Shown here in pieces: positions 51,310 through 60,353 of a stretch of 64,000 bases of DNA (the first letter of the stretch is position 1; every line of letters begins with the position of its first letter). The stretch is from Granulicella sp. 5B5 (GTDB lineage: Bacteria; Acidobacteriota; Terriglobia; Terriglobales; Acidobacteriaceae): positions 3,100,001-3,164,000 of the forward strand of contig NZ_CP046444.1 of assembly GCF_014083945.1 (NCBI RefSeq). The letters run 5' to 3'. A model generated the notes under the pieces. It was not told the origin of the DNA and made no database searches. It saw nothing but the letters and a program-made list of their open reading frames with translations. The position numbers and the translations under genes were made by a program.

Positions 51310-52182
51310 ATGAATCGTCGAGATTTTGGCAGGTTGGCGGGTGCGGCCGCGGTGGGGCAGGCGGTCGGTATAGCGGCTAAGGCCGAGGTTGCCGACGCAG
51401 GTGTGAAGCTGTCGGTGATGCTGTGGACGCTGGAGAAGCTGGCGCCGTTTGATCGCTGCCTGGAGATTGTTGCGGCGGCGGGGTACCAGGGTGTGGAGCT
51501 GGTGGGGGAGTTTCAGAAGTGGACGCCGGAGGAGACGCGGCAGAAGCTCGTGCGGATGAAGGCGCTGGGGATGCGGGTGGATTCCATGAGTGGGGTGAAG
51601 GCCGGGTTTGCTGTGCCGGAGGAGCGTGAGAGCTTCTTCGCACAGTTTGCGGCGCACCTGGAGGCGGCGCAGCGGCTGGGGTGTCCGCAGGTGATTTTGT
51701 TGTCGGGCAAGCGCGTGGCGGGGATGACGGAGGAAGCGCAGTTTGCGGCGAGTGTGGAGACGCTGAAGCGTGCGGGTGCGATGGCCGCGGAGAAGCAGAT
51801 CGAAATCGTGATCGAGCCGATCGATCCGCTGGAGAACCCGACGATCTATCTGCAGACGGTGACGGTGGGGTTTGCGATGGTGCGTGAGGTGGGGAGCGAT
51901 GCGTTGAAGGTGTTGTACGACTTCTACCATGAGCAGCGCGCGTACGGGAACCTGATCGAGAAACTGGAGGGGAACATCGACAAGGTGGGGCTGGTGCATG
52001 TGGCCGATGTGCCGGGGAGGCATGAGCCGGGCAGCGGCGAGATCGACTACGCGAACATTTATAAGAAGCTCGCGGAGTTGAAGTACGACCGCTATGTGGC
52101 GATGGAGTTTTATCCGCAGGGTGATCCGGTGGCGGCGCTGCGGAAGGCTGCGGGTGAGGTGCGGGCGGCGTTCAGGGGCTAG
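51310..52182 (+). CDS. Tat-exported sugar phosphate isomerase/epimerase-like TIM barrel (hydroxypyruvate isomerase type)
   Basis: A 290-residue protein with an apparent twin-arginine signal ('MNRRDFGRLAGAAAVGQAVG') followed by an AP-endonuclease-2-type TIM barrel. Features are 'GYQGVELVGEFQKWTPEETR', 'RLGCPQVILLSGKRVAG', 'EIVIEPIDPLENPTIYLQTV', 'VLYDFYHEQRAYGNLIEKLE' and 'VHVADVPGRHEPGSGEIDYA', the pattern of hydroxypyruvate isomerase (Hyi) proteins, with metal ligands Glu, Asp, His and Glu at the usual places. In most Hyi proteins there is no export signal, so a periplasmic role is unusual. It starts at ATG 51310 with GGAG at 51302. Confidence 0.82.
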   Translation: MNRRDFGRLAGAAAVGQAVGIAAKAEVADAGVKLSVMLWTLEKLAPFDRCLEIVAAAGYQGVELVGEFQKWTPEETRQKLVRMKALGMRVDSMSGVKAGFAVPEERESFFAQFAAHLEAAQRLGCPQVILLSGKRVAGMTEEAQFAASVETLKRAGAMAAEKQIEIVIEPIDPLENPTIYLQTVTVGFAMVREVGSDALKVLYDFYHEQRAYGNLIEKLEGNIDKVGLVHVADVPGRHEPGSGEIDYANIYKKLAELKYDRYVAMEFYPQGDPVAALRKAAGEVRAAFRG

Positions 52183-52378
52183 CGGCGGTGGCGTGAAGAA
52201 GATGCCTGGGGAGAGTGGAGTTTTCTCCTGAGAAGCCGAGATATAGGGACTGATTCCAAGAACATCAGATCACTCCCCAACTGGGTGCTCAGCCCGTCGT
52301 ATTGATGAGTTGAGCCCCCAGTTGATGGCCTTATTTCCTCGCGGAATCCAGTGGCTATTTATTTTTCTACTTGTTTGA
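52183..52378. other. Intergenic region with long stem-loop
   Basis: A near-perfect hairpin (14-bp arms CAACTGGGTGCTCA at 52278-52291 and TGAGCCCCCAGTTG at 52311-52324, one mismatch) lies between two convergent genes and probably ends one or both transcripts. Nothing else is seen. Confidence 0.5.
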
Positions 52379-53389
52379 TTACAGACCGGGAGCTTTCTCC
52401 AACGCTTTTCTGACATGTTTGGCGAGGCTATTTGTTACGTCCAGGCTTTCTCCCTTCGTACGCTTCGCCCCATCTACTTCGCCCTGGAAGACTGTTCGAC
52501 CAGGCGCACCCACTAGTGTGATGCGAGTCTTGATGACTGTCGCTCCAGTGAAAGGCACGAGGCCGCGCTGGCGCGCACTGCCTTTCTTCCAATTTTCGAT
52601 ATCCATATGGAGAACCAGCGTGCCCTGGGTTGCACGGATGTCCCCTGCACGCCATACGTTTGAGAAGAGTCCACTTTGCGCAAGCTGCTTGATCAGGTCT
52701 TCAAATACAGCCGCAACGAAAGCGGGCGGAATGCCGTCGGCAGTTTCAGAAGGCAGGGCGACCTCTATCGAGGGCTTGGCTGGCGTGGGTATCGGTGCCA
52801 CGTGGGTTTCCGAGTCGCGTTGTGCCTCTGAAGTCGTCAGATTGCCTGCCTTTGGATAGTCCATCGGAGAGAGCCCTGCACGGGCGAGCGCGGAAACAAC
52901 ACCCTTCCCTGTGTCCTTCGGCAGAACCAGGACGCATCCCCGAACGGCGCGCTCAGCGTCCTTGTAGAAAACGGTCAGAACGTCGGTTGACGGCCGGATG
53001 GATGTGATGACTGCTCCGACACCGTATGGAGCCGCTTCTGCAAGCTGTCCCTTAATTCCTCTGATGAGGGATTTGTCGTCGTGAGCGATGGAGAATGCGA
53101 GGATGGAATGAAGTGGGATCGCCGTCGAATGTCCGTGAATATTGAGAGTCATGACCTTCTCGTCAAAGGTCAGGTACCCTGTGTCTCCAGGTTTGTCATC
53201 GAGGCCGACGACGTGGACTACGTTTTCGATGCGAACCAATGTGGGCTGGGTGGGTCGTGAAGCCATATCGCTTGAGGTCGACGATGGAGCCTGCGCACTG
53301 GAGGCAATGGCGGGCAACAGTAGCAACGCCAAGAGAGCGACGCGAGTGCTGTGCAGGGAAAAATGGATGCGGTGATTGGGTTCGCTCAT
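52379..53389 (-). CDS. Secreted protein of unknown function, DUF4410-like C-terminus
   Basis: A 336-residue protein with a signal peptide ('TRVALLALLLLPAIASSAQA') and two parts: an N-terminal beta-rich half ('TGYLTFDEKVMTLNIHGHST', 'IPLHSILAFSIAHDDKSLIR') and a C-terminal half ('FVAAVFEDLIKQLAQSGLFS', 'TLVLHMDIENWKKGSARQRG', 'IKTRITLVGAPGRTVFQGEV') that resembles DUF4410 outer-membrane-associated lipoproteins. I do not recognise its function. It is divergent from a TetR regulator, and the operator-like palindrome ends 2 bp before its ATG; the messenger would have almost no leader or a very short one. Expression is likely repressed by that regulator. Confidence 0.72.
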   Translation of the reverse strand: MSEPNHRIHFSLHSTRVALLALLLLPAIASSAQAPSSTSSDMASRPTQPTLVRIENVVHVVGLDDKPGDTGYLTFDEKVMTLNIHGHSTAIPLHSILAFSIAHDDKSLIRGIKGQLAEAAPYGVGAVITSIRPSTDVLTVFYKDAERAVRGCVLVLPKDTGKGVVSALARAGLSPMDYPKAGNLTTSEAQRDSETHVAPIPTPAKPSIEVALPSETADGIPPAFVAAVFEDLIKQLAQSGLFSNVWRAGDIRATQGTLVLHMDIENWKKGSARQRGLVPFTGATVIKTRITLVGAPGRTVFQGEVDGAKRTKGESLDVTNSLAKHVRKALEKAPGL

Positions 53390-53390
53390 A

Positions 53391-53416
53391 ATAAAAACAG
53401 ACGTGTCTGTTTTTAT
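53391..53416. promoter_or_regulatory. TetR operator-like palindrome
   Basis: A perfect palindrome of 12-bp arms (ATAAAAACAGAC at 53391-53402, GTCTGTTTTTAT at 53405-53416) around GT. It lies between the tetR gene (start 53461) and the divergent secreted-protein gene (start 53389), exactly where a TetR dimer would repress both. The core ACAGAC-GT-GTCTGT is typical of TetR-family operators. Confidence 0.75.
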
Positions 53417-53460
53417 AAGGTAAGCTGGATTATGAGATTTTGTCTCTTAAACTTTTGAAT

Positions 53461-54081
53461 ATGGACCCGACACGCTCTACTCGCAAGCCACAAGCCCGCA
53501 CTGAAGCTACGAAAGCGAAGATTCTGGATGCCGCGCACTCGCTGTTTACTGAATTGGGCTTCGAGAACACGCAGTTGGAGGAAGTGGCAATTCGCGCTGG
53601 CTGCTCGCGGGGCGGCATCTATGCCCACTACTCCAATAAAGAAGACCTGTTCCTGGCCTTGATGGAGCATCGTGCCTCTGCGGCCTTCAGAGAGCTCTGC
53701 AAAAAGCTCGAAGAGGAACCCGATCTGACGAAACGCCTGAAGCTGTTCAAGGGCTGGTTTGTACAGCAGGTCTGCGCTCCAGGAGCGGGAACGCTCACGT
53801 TGGAGTTCAAGCTCTATGCGGTACGGCGGCCGAAGATGCGCAACGATTTGCTGAGTCTATACAACGCCCTGTTCACGCGTACCGATAAAGATTTCCGTGA
53901 TGTGTTGTTCGGCGAGAAGCTAACCAAGGCTCAGCGGATAGCCATTGAACAGAGAGTGGCTGTGCTGGGAGGCGCCCTAAGCGCATTGATTCTGGAGCGT
54001 CACTTTCGTCCAGCGCTCCTCTCTCCGAGCGATTTGCGGCCGCTGACGGAAGAGATATTCGATGCGCTCATGCATACATGA
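53461..54081 (+). CDS. TetR/AcrR-family transcriptional regulator
   Basis: A 206-residue repressor with an N-terminal helix-turn-helix domain: 'TKAKILDAAHSLFTELGFEN', then 'TQLEEVAIRAGCSRGGIYAH' and 'YSNKEDLFLALMEHRA', and a C-terminal ligand/dimer domain. The ATG at 53461 fits the domain; a TTG at 53440 lies too close to the operator. It is divergent from the secreted-protein gene and shares the palindrome at 53391-53416 with it, so it most likely represses its own gene and that neighbour. The inducer is unknown. Confidence 0.9.
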   Translation: MDPTRSTRKPQARTEATKAKILDAAHSLFTELGFENTQLEEVAIRAGCSRGGIYAHYSNKEDLFLALMEHRASAAFRELCKKLEEEPDLTKRLKLFKGWFVQQVCAPGAGTLTLEFKLYAVRRPKMRNDLLSLYNALFTRTDKDFRDVLFGEKLTKAQRIAIEQRVAVLGGALSALILERHFRPALLSPSDLRPLTEEIFDALMHT

Positions 54082-54176
54082 TGCCTGCATGAAGCTGGTC
54101 CCAATTTCTTGGAAAGCTCCCGGAACTGCCATCGTAATGGACCGCCCGATGGTCTTGAACTTGCTGAACGCGTAGA

Positions 54177-54265
54177 TCAGGCGATGGGAGTGCCTGCGGC
54201 TTTGTAGATGGTTTCGATGGATTCTAGGTCTGCCAGGCCTAGTTCGCCGGGGTGCGTGGGGTTTT
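54177..54265 (-). pseudogene. Possible C-terminal remnant of a Gfo/Idh/MocA-type oxidoreductase
   Basis: On the minus strand the frame ending at TGA 54177-54179 reads 'NPTHPGELGLADLESIETIY', 'KAAGTPIA'. The 'ADLxSIExIYxAAG' ending is like the last helix of many Gfo/Idh/MocA proteins. No upstream part is present; the family call rests on fewer than 30 residues. No other gene is seen between 54082 and 54353. Confidence 0.25.
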
Positions 54266-54353
54266 GTTGTGGCGGATGCCCTATAGGTTACGGCTTGGCA
54301 ATGGGGAGTGAATCTGAAGACGATTGAGAACTCCATGCTATGCTCTGGCCATT

Positions 54354-55712
54354 ATGAAAAATTGGTTGATGGCGGCGGCGATTGTGGCGGGGTTTGGTGT
54401 GTCTGGCAACGCGTGGGCGCAGGCGAAGCCGGATCCGGTGGAGAGCGCGATGGTGAAGGATATCGACGCTTCGACGGCGCGCGATGTGGCTCTGCTGGAG
54501 AAGATCGTCGACATCAACAGCGGGACGATGAACCTGCCGGGTGTGGTGAAGGTGAAGGACGTGATCGAGCCGAGGCTGGTGGGGCTGGGGTTTACGACGC
54601 ACTGGAACTCGATGGAGCCGCTGGATGGGCGTGCGGGTGACCTGGTGGCGGAGCATCCCTGCGCGATGGGTGCGGGCAAGTGCGGGAAACGGATTCTGCT
54701 GATTGGGCACATGGACACGGTGTTTGAGCCGACGTCGACGTTCCAGAAGTATGAGATTGTGCCGGGGACGAACGGGCGTGTGGCGACGGGGCCGGGTGCC
54801 GCGGACATGAAGGGCGGGCTGGTGATTATGCTGAGCGCACTGCGGGCGATGAAGGTCGTGGGCGTGCTGGACAAGAGCGAGATCACGATTGTGTTGAGCG
54901 GTGATGAGGAGAACCACGGCAGGCCGACGAGCGTGAGCCGGAAGGACATGATCGACGCGGCGAAGCACAGCGACCTGGCGCTGGAGTTTGAGAATGCGTC
55001 TCGCGATGCGGGCTCCGGAGGAACGGGTGTGGATGGGCAGGATGCGGTGCGGATTGGGCGGCGGAGCTCGACGAGCTGGCGGCTGGAGACGACAGGGCGG
55101 ACAGGGCACTCGTCGCAGGTGTTTGGAGAGGAGATGGGGTATGGCGCGGTGTATGAGTTGGTGCGGATTCTCGACCAGTTCAGGACGGAACTGCCGGAGC
55201 CGGGGCTGACGTATAACGTGGGGCTGGTGCTGGGTGGCGCGACTGTGCAACAGAACGCCAATAAGACCGGCGGCGACGCTACGGGGAAGACGAATGTGAT
55301 TCCTCCGGCGGCGCTGGCGCTGGGCGATCTACGGACGCTGAACGATGAACAGACCGACCGCGTGAGGCACAAAATGGAGGCGATCGTACGCGACCATCTG
55401 GCGAAGACAGGCGCGACGATTGAGTTTGAAGACGGGTATCCGGCGATGGCGGTGACGCCGGGGTCGCAGGCGCTGCTGGCGGAGTTGCAGAGGATCAACG
55501 CGACGCTGGGGTATCCGCCGGAGGTGGTGACGGACCCGATTTTTGGCGGCGCGGGGGACATCTCGTTTGTTGCGCCTTATGTGCCGGGGCTGGTGGGCGT
55601 GGGCGCGATGGGTGCGGGGGCTCATGCAGAGGGCGAGACGGTGTATCTGGACTCGCTGCCGAGGCAGGCGAAGCGGATGGCGATTTTGATGTATCGGGAA
55701 GGCAGGGAGTAG
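54354..55712 (+). CDS. Secreted M20-family metallopeptidase
   Basis: A 452-residue exported M20 peptidase, of the glutamate carboxypeptidase/ArgE/DapE type. Signal peptide ('LMAAAIVAGFGVSGNAWAQ'); catalytic and metal residues are visible in 'LLIGHMDTVFEP' (His, Asp), 'GPGAADMKGGLVIML' (Asp), 'LSGDEENHGRPT' (Glu-Glu) and 'AGAHAEGETVYLDSLPRQ' (His). The dimerisation domain is present between them ('SSTSWRLETTGRTGHSSQVF'). It starts at ATG 54354. It is followed 72 bp later by an MFS transporter, which may take up its products; this is inferred from position. Confidence 0.9.
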   Translation: MKNWLMAAAIVAGFGVSGNAWAQAKPDPVESAMVKDIDASTARDVALLEKIVDINSGTMNLPGVVKVKDVIEPRLVGLGFTTHWNSMEPLDGRAGDLVAEHPCAMGAGKCGKRILLIGHMDTVFEPTSTFQKYEIVPGTNGRVATGPGAADMKGGLVIMLSALRAMKVVGVLDKSEITIVLSGDEENHGRPTSVSRKDMIDAAKHSDLALEFENASRDAGSGGTGVDGQDAVRIGRRSSTSWRLETTGRTGHSSQVFGEEMGYGAVYELVRILDQFRTELPEPGLTYNVGLVLGGATVQQNANKTGGDATGKTNVIPPAALALGDLRTLNDEQTDRVRHKMEAIVRDHLAKTGATIEFEDGYPAMAVTPGSQALLAELQRINATLGYPPEVVTDPIFGGAGDISFVAPYVPGLVGVGAMGAGAHAEGETVYLDSLPRQAKRMAILMYREGRE

Positions 55713-55784
55713 GGAGTGGGGAGTAGGGAATAGAAGGGCGAGAGGCTGCTGCTGTATCCTCGGCTGAGGACGACCGAGGACTCT

Positions 55785-57035
55785 ATGGTGGAGATGAAGC
55801 GGCGTAGCGGTGCGGTGGCAGGGGCGACGGTGGCCCTGGTGCTGTTGACGGCGATGAACTTCGTGAACTACCTGGACCGCTATATTTTGCCGGCGGTGCA
55901 GGAGCAGGTGAAGGGCGATTTTCACCTGAGCGATGCGCAGATTGGCGCGCTGACGTTCTGGTTCTTCGTGGCGTATGTGGGGGCTTCGCCGATTACGGGA
56001 TGGCTGGGCGACCGTTTCTCGCGCAAGCCGATGATTGTGATTGCCGCACTGGCGATTGCTGCGATGAATTTCTTTACCGCGAGCGTGCATGACTACTGGT
56101 CTCTGAATCTGCGGCATGCGTTGCTGGGTATTGGCGAGGCGAGCTTTGGGATCTTTGCGCCGGCGCTGCTGGCGGATTTTTATTCAGAGCGCGACCGCAA
56201 CCGCGTGCTGACGATCTTCAACATGGCGCTGCCGTTTGGCGCAGCGATGGGGTTTGAAGCAGGCGCTTGGGTGGGTGGTCACTATGGCTGGCGGATGAGC
56301 TTTATCTCATCGGCGGTGCCGGGAGCTGTGATCGGGCTGCTGATCTGGTTTTTGATGAAGGAGCCGGTGCGGACCGGCGGGTCGACGACGGTGAAGGTGG
56401 AGCGCGCGGGGGCGCTGTCGTTGCTGAAGAACCCGGCGTATCTGTGCGCGATTTTGGGATACGCGGCGGTGACGTTTTCGCTGGGCGGGATCTCGTGGTG
56501 GATGCCGTCGTTTCTGCATCGCGTGGCTGGGTACTCGATTGAGGCTGCGGGTGGCGTGATGGGGCCGATTATTGTGGTGGCTGGGCTGGGCGGTACGGCG
56601 TTGGGCGGATGGATCGCGCAGGTGTGGTCGAAGAAGACGGCAAAGGCGCTGTATCTGGTGCCTGCGCTGAGTGCGCTGCTGACGGTGCCGCCGGCGATGC
56701 TGTGTTTCTTTGGGCCGACGAAGTTCATTGTGCCGTCGCTGAGTGTGGCGGTGTTTCTGGTGTTTTTGGGCACGGGTCCGGTGAATGCGGCGACGCTGAA
56801 TGCGGTGCCTGCGAACCTGCGCGCGATGGCGATGGCGGGGCAGCTGTTTGCGCTGCATGTGTTTGGCGATATGTCATCGCCCACACTGATTGGGATCGTG
56901 AGCGACCACTCGAACCTGCGGTTAGGGTTGGGACTGACGCTGGTGACGTTTGTGATTGGCGCTGGGATCTTCTTCCTGGGCACGCGGTACGCGCCGGAGC
57001 TGCATGACGATGTGCCCGAGGTCGTCGCAGCGTGA
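55785..57035 (+). CDS. MFS transporter (Spinster-like)
   Basis: A 416-residue, 12-helix major facilitator protein. The first helix pair is 'ALVLLTAMNFVNYLDRYILP', and the MFS motif between helices 2 and 3 is 'GWLGDRFSRKPMIVIAALAI', with 'GIGEASFGIFAPALLADFYS' and 'RNRVLTIFNMALPFGAAMGF', a pattern shared by Spinster-like and hexuronate-type carriers. The substrate is unknown. Start is ATG 55785 or 55794. Its TGA stop overlaps the GTG start of the next glycosyltransferase gene, so they are coupled. Confidence 0.88.
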   Translation: MVEMKRRSGAVAGATVALVLLTAMNFVNYLDRYILPAVQEQVKGDFHLSDAQIGALTFWFFVAYVGASPITGWLGDRFSRKPMIVIAALAIAAMNFFTASVHDYWSLNLRHALLGIGEASFGIFAPALLADFYSERDRNRVLTIFNMALPFGAAMGFEAGAWVGGHYGWRMSFISSAVPGAVIGLLIWFLMKEPVRTGGSTTVKVERAGALSLLKNPAYLCAILGYAAVTFSLGGISWWMPSFLHRVAGYSIEAAGGVMGPIIVVAGLGGTALGGWIAQVWSKKTAKALYLVPALSALLTVPPAMLCFFGPTKFIVPSLSVAVFLVFLGTGPVNAATLNAVPANLRAMAMAGQLFALHVFGDMSSPTLIGIVSDHSNLRLGLGLTLVTFVIGAGIFFLGTRYAPELHDDVPEVVAA

Positions 57036-58279
57036 TTGCGAACGCACGTGAATGGTGGCGCACAGGGGCAGAGACCGTGGCATGGCTGGTGGCTGCGGCG
57101 TGGGTGTTTCGGGCGAGCGATGTGGTGCGGAACCTGCCTGCGATGCCTCGGCTGACCGGGGTGGAGTGGGACCGGCTGCCGGAGCGCGTGGCGAGCCTTA
57201 TGGTGGTGGTGCCGGCGCGGAATGAAGAGGCGAACATCGCGGCGACTCTGGATGCGCTGATGGTGGCAGATTATCCGGCGCTAAAGGTGCTGGTGATCGA
57301 CGACCGGTCGACGGACAAGACGGGCATGATTGTGGATGCGTATGTGGCGGAGTATGCAACGCGCGCGCCGGGGCGGCTGGATGTGATCCACGTAACGGAC
57401 CTGCCGGAGGGGTGGCTGGGCAAGACGTTTGCGTTGCAGGTGGGCACGGAGAATTCGGAGTCGGAGTTTTTGCTGTTTACGGATGCGGATGTGCTGTTCT
57501 CCCCGTCGGTGCTGCGGCGGACGATGGTATACATGGAGGCCGAGCGGGCGGACCATGCGGTGGTGCTGCCGACGATGCAGGTGAAGAGCTGGGGCGAGGG
57601 TGTGGTTCTGGGGTTCTTTCAGATACTGGGCATGTGGGCTGCGCGGCCGTGGCGGGTGAGCGATCCGAAGGCGTATGACACTGTAGGCGTGGGTGCGTTC
57701 AACCTGATTCGGCGGACAGCGCTGGAAGAGACTGGCGGATGGACGCCGCAGCGGATGGCGATCCTGGAAGACATTACGATTGGGCGCCGGATGAAGCTGG
57801 CGGGGATGCGGCAGCGGCTGGTATTTGCGCCGGGGCTAGTGCTGGTGCACTGGGCGAGCGGCGGGTTCGGGCTGGTGCGCGTGATGACGAAGAATTTGTT
57901 TTCTGCGTTCAACTTTCGGCCGCTGCTGCTGCTGGTCGCGGCGCTTTGGATGACGCTGTTTTTTCTGGCTCCGCTGGCGGAGATGGGATGGTGGCCGACC
58001 GTTGGAGCGGGCGTGATGGTGCTGTGCTCGATTGGGGCGCTGTACCGCGTGGTGGGTGAGGTGAGCGAGATCGATGCGCGGTATGGGTGGTTGTTTCCGC
58101 TGGGGGCGCTGGCGTTTATGTGGGCGATGGTGCGGTCGATGGCGGTAGTGTGGTGGCGCGGCGGTGTGGAGTGGCGTGGGACGCACTATGCGCTGCGCGA
58201 CCTGCGCCGGCATAACAGCCAGTTGAAGTGGATTCGCGAGGCGGCGGAGGAGCGGCGGGCGGCGAAGATACGGCTGTAG
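57032..58279 (+). CDS. Membrane glycosyltransferase, family 2 (HpnB/CrtQ-like)
   Basis: A 415-residue GT-A enzyme with an N-terminal anchor and two C-terminal membrane helix pairs. The nucleotide-sugar domain has 'LMVVVPARNEEANIAATLDA', 'VLVIDDRSTDKTGMIVDAYV', the 'FTDADVLF' (DxD-type) metal site and 'LEETGGWTPQRMAILEDITI' (ED). The motif 'LPEGWLGKTFALQVG' is characteristic of the hopene-associated HpnB and carotenoid CrtQ groups. It starts at GTG 57032 inside the stop of the MFS gene (GTGA). Whether it glycosylates a hopanoid, carotenoid or other lipid cannot be decided. Confidence 0.85.
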   Translation: MIANAREWWRTGAETVAWLVAAAWVFRASDVVRNLPAMPRLTGVEWDRLPERVASLMVVVPARNEEANIAATLDALMVADYPALKVLVIDDRSTDKTGMIVDAYVAEYATRAPGRLDVIHVTDLPEGWLGKTFALQVGTENSESEFLLFTDADVLFSPSVLRRTMVYMEAERADHAVVLPTMQVKSWGEGVVLGFFQILGMWAARPWRVSDPKAYDTVGVGAFNLIRRTALEETGGWTPQRMAILEDITIGRRMKLAGMRQRLVFAPGLVLVHWASGGFGLVRVMTKNLFSAFNFRPLLLLVAALWMTLFFLAPLAEMGWWPTVGAGVMVLCSIGALYRVVGEVSEIDARYGWLFPLGALAFMWAMVRSMAVVWWRGGVEWRGTHYALRDLRRHNSQLKWIREAAEERRAAKIRL

Positions 58280-58294
58280 CGGAGAGAGCCTCGG

Positions 58295-58365
58295 CACTAC
58301 AGAGATGCAGGTCTCTCCGCTCCGAGTCGCGGTGGGCTGCGACTCCCCGGTCGAGACGACACTTC
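58295..58365 (+). repeat. Dispersed intergenic repeat family A, copy 4
   Basis: The stretch 'AGAGATGCAGGTCTCTCC' then 'GAGTCGCGGTGGGCTGCGAC' then 'TCCCCGGTCGAGACGACA' follows the same block order as the copies at 7390, 30515 and 42795, in the same orientation as the last two. Confidence 0.5.
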
Positions 58366-58382
58366 ATGGGCAAGGAGATGAA

Positions 58383-58410
58383 AAAGGGAGTGGCGATTGC
58401 CACTCCCTTT
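58383..58410. terminator. Bidirectional terminator between the glycosyltransferase and ispG
   Basis: A perfect 12-bp stem (AAAGGGAGTGGC 58383-58394, GCCACTCCCTTT 58399-58410) with loop GATT, A-rich on the left (AAAAA) and T-rich on the right, ends both convergent genes. Confidence 0.9.
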
Positions 58411-58429
58411 GTGATTTTGAGGGTCGAGC

Positions 58430-59662
<1,233 letters not shown>

Positions 59663-59709
59663 ACGGCTTAAGTTTACCAGTTTGCCACCGTCACTGTGTT
59701 GCTGTGAGG

Positions 59710-59898
59710 TTACGCGAGGTGCATGCGGGCGGCGTCCTGTTCGAGCAGGACGCGGGCTTCGGCCAGGGAGAGCAGGCCTCCATCGACCTCGAACTCGTAC
59801 TCGCCGCCGTTGTCGGGGACGGGGATGATGTGGCCGACATCGTGGCCACGGTCGCGAAGGGTCTTGCGGATCAACTCGACGTCGATGAAGTGTTTCAT
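59710..59898 (-). CDS. Conserved small protein, 62 aa, hypothetical
   Basis: Open frame from ATG 59898 to TAA 59710 directly upstream of ispG (47 bp gap). The product starts '[20 protein letters not shown]' and ends '[20 protein letters not shown]', a helix-strand-helix pattern with two acidic/hydrophobic helices, so it looks like a real folded domain. An AGAGGTG sequence 4 bp upstream is a good ribosome site. The family is not recognised; it may be co-transcribed with ispG. Confidence 0.6.
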   Translation of the reverse strand: MKHFIDVELIRKTLRDRGHDVGHIIPVPDNGGEYEFEVDGGLLSLAEARVLLEQDAARMHLA

Positions 59899-60106
59899 GT
59901 GCTGGCACCTCTGCTGAGAGGATGCTGCGGGCGTGCGGCGGGTTTTCCCGGCATGACAATTTGGCCGGGAAGATCTGGACGAACCGGTATATGCAGGGCA
60001 TTGGCTCGCCAGGCGGGATTGGGCAGACGGAACGTCTCCGCGCCAAGGCTTATGGCGGATAACACGCTCGACAAGCCGAGGGTGCCGGTTCAAGATGAAG
60101 GGTCTG
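59899..60106. other. Intergenic region with a stem-loop
   Basis: A hairpin at 59945-59971 (TTCCCGGC / GCCGGGAA) is the only structure seen between the small gene and the attachment site at 60107. Confidence 0.4.
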
Positions 60107-60151
60107 TGGTGGCCCGGGCAGGAGTCCAACCTGCGACCTTCGCGTTAGGAG
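60107..60151 (-). other. Attachment site: 3' part of a tRNA-Arg (CCT) gene
   Basis: Read on the minus strand: anticodon loop CTCCTAA (60151-60145, anticodon CCT), CGCGA, then a T arm GCAGG-TTGGACT-CCTGC, acceptor CCGGGCC, discriminator A and encoded CCA (60109-60107). The T-loop has TTGGA instead of TTCGA, and sequence upstream of the anticodon loop does not pair with CGCGA, so the 5' half is absent. This is the usual footprint of integration by a tyrosine recombinase in a tRNA gene with crossover at the anticodon loop. The integrase gene begins 203 bp to the right. Confidence 0.8.
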
Positions 60152-60282
60152 TGCGTTTTTTGTCCTGCAAGACCATGCTATCTATTGCAACGCGATGCGG
60201 CAAATAACCGCGTATTCATTGGGGCTTCGCACATTCACATAGAGTAAAATTGTTGCAGGGCGATGCAGGGTTTACGGGAACA

Positions 60283-60304
60283 AAGTATCCCAAAAGTATC
60301 CCAA
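60283..60304 (+). repeat. Tandem 11-bp repeat upstream of the integrase
   Basis: AAGTATCCCAA occurs twice in tandem (60283-60293 and 60294-60304) between the tRNA fragment and the integrase start. Short direct repeats here are typical integrase arm-binding sites; this is inference. Confidence 0.5.
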
Positions 60305-60353
60305 TTGCCCAAAGAGCGGTGATGAATCCGCCGTCTCAAAGCGAGGTGATCCC

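Noticed and set aside
53977-54336. 119-codon minus-strand frame after tetR
   Set aside because: It overlaps the end of tetR and has basic low-complexity composition; only a different frame shows a weak Gfo/Idh-like C-terminus, which is listed separately.
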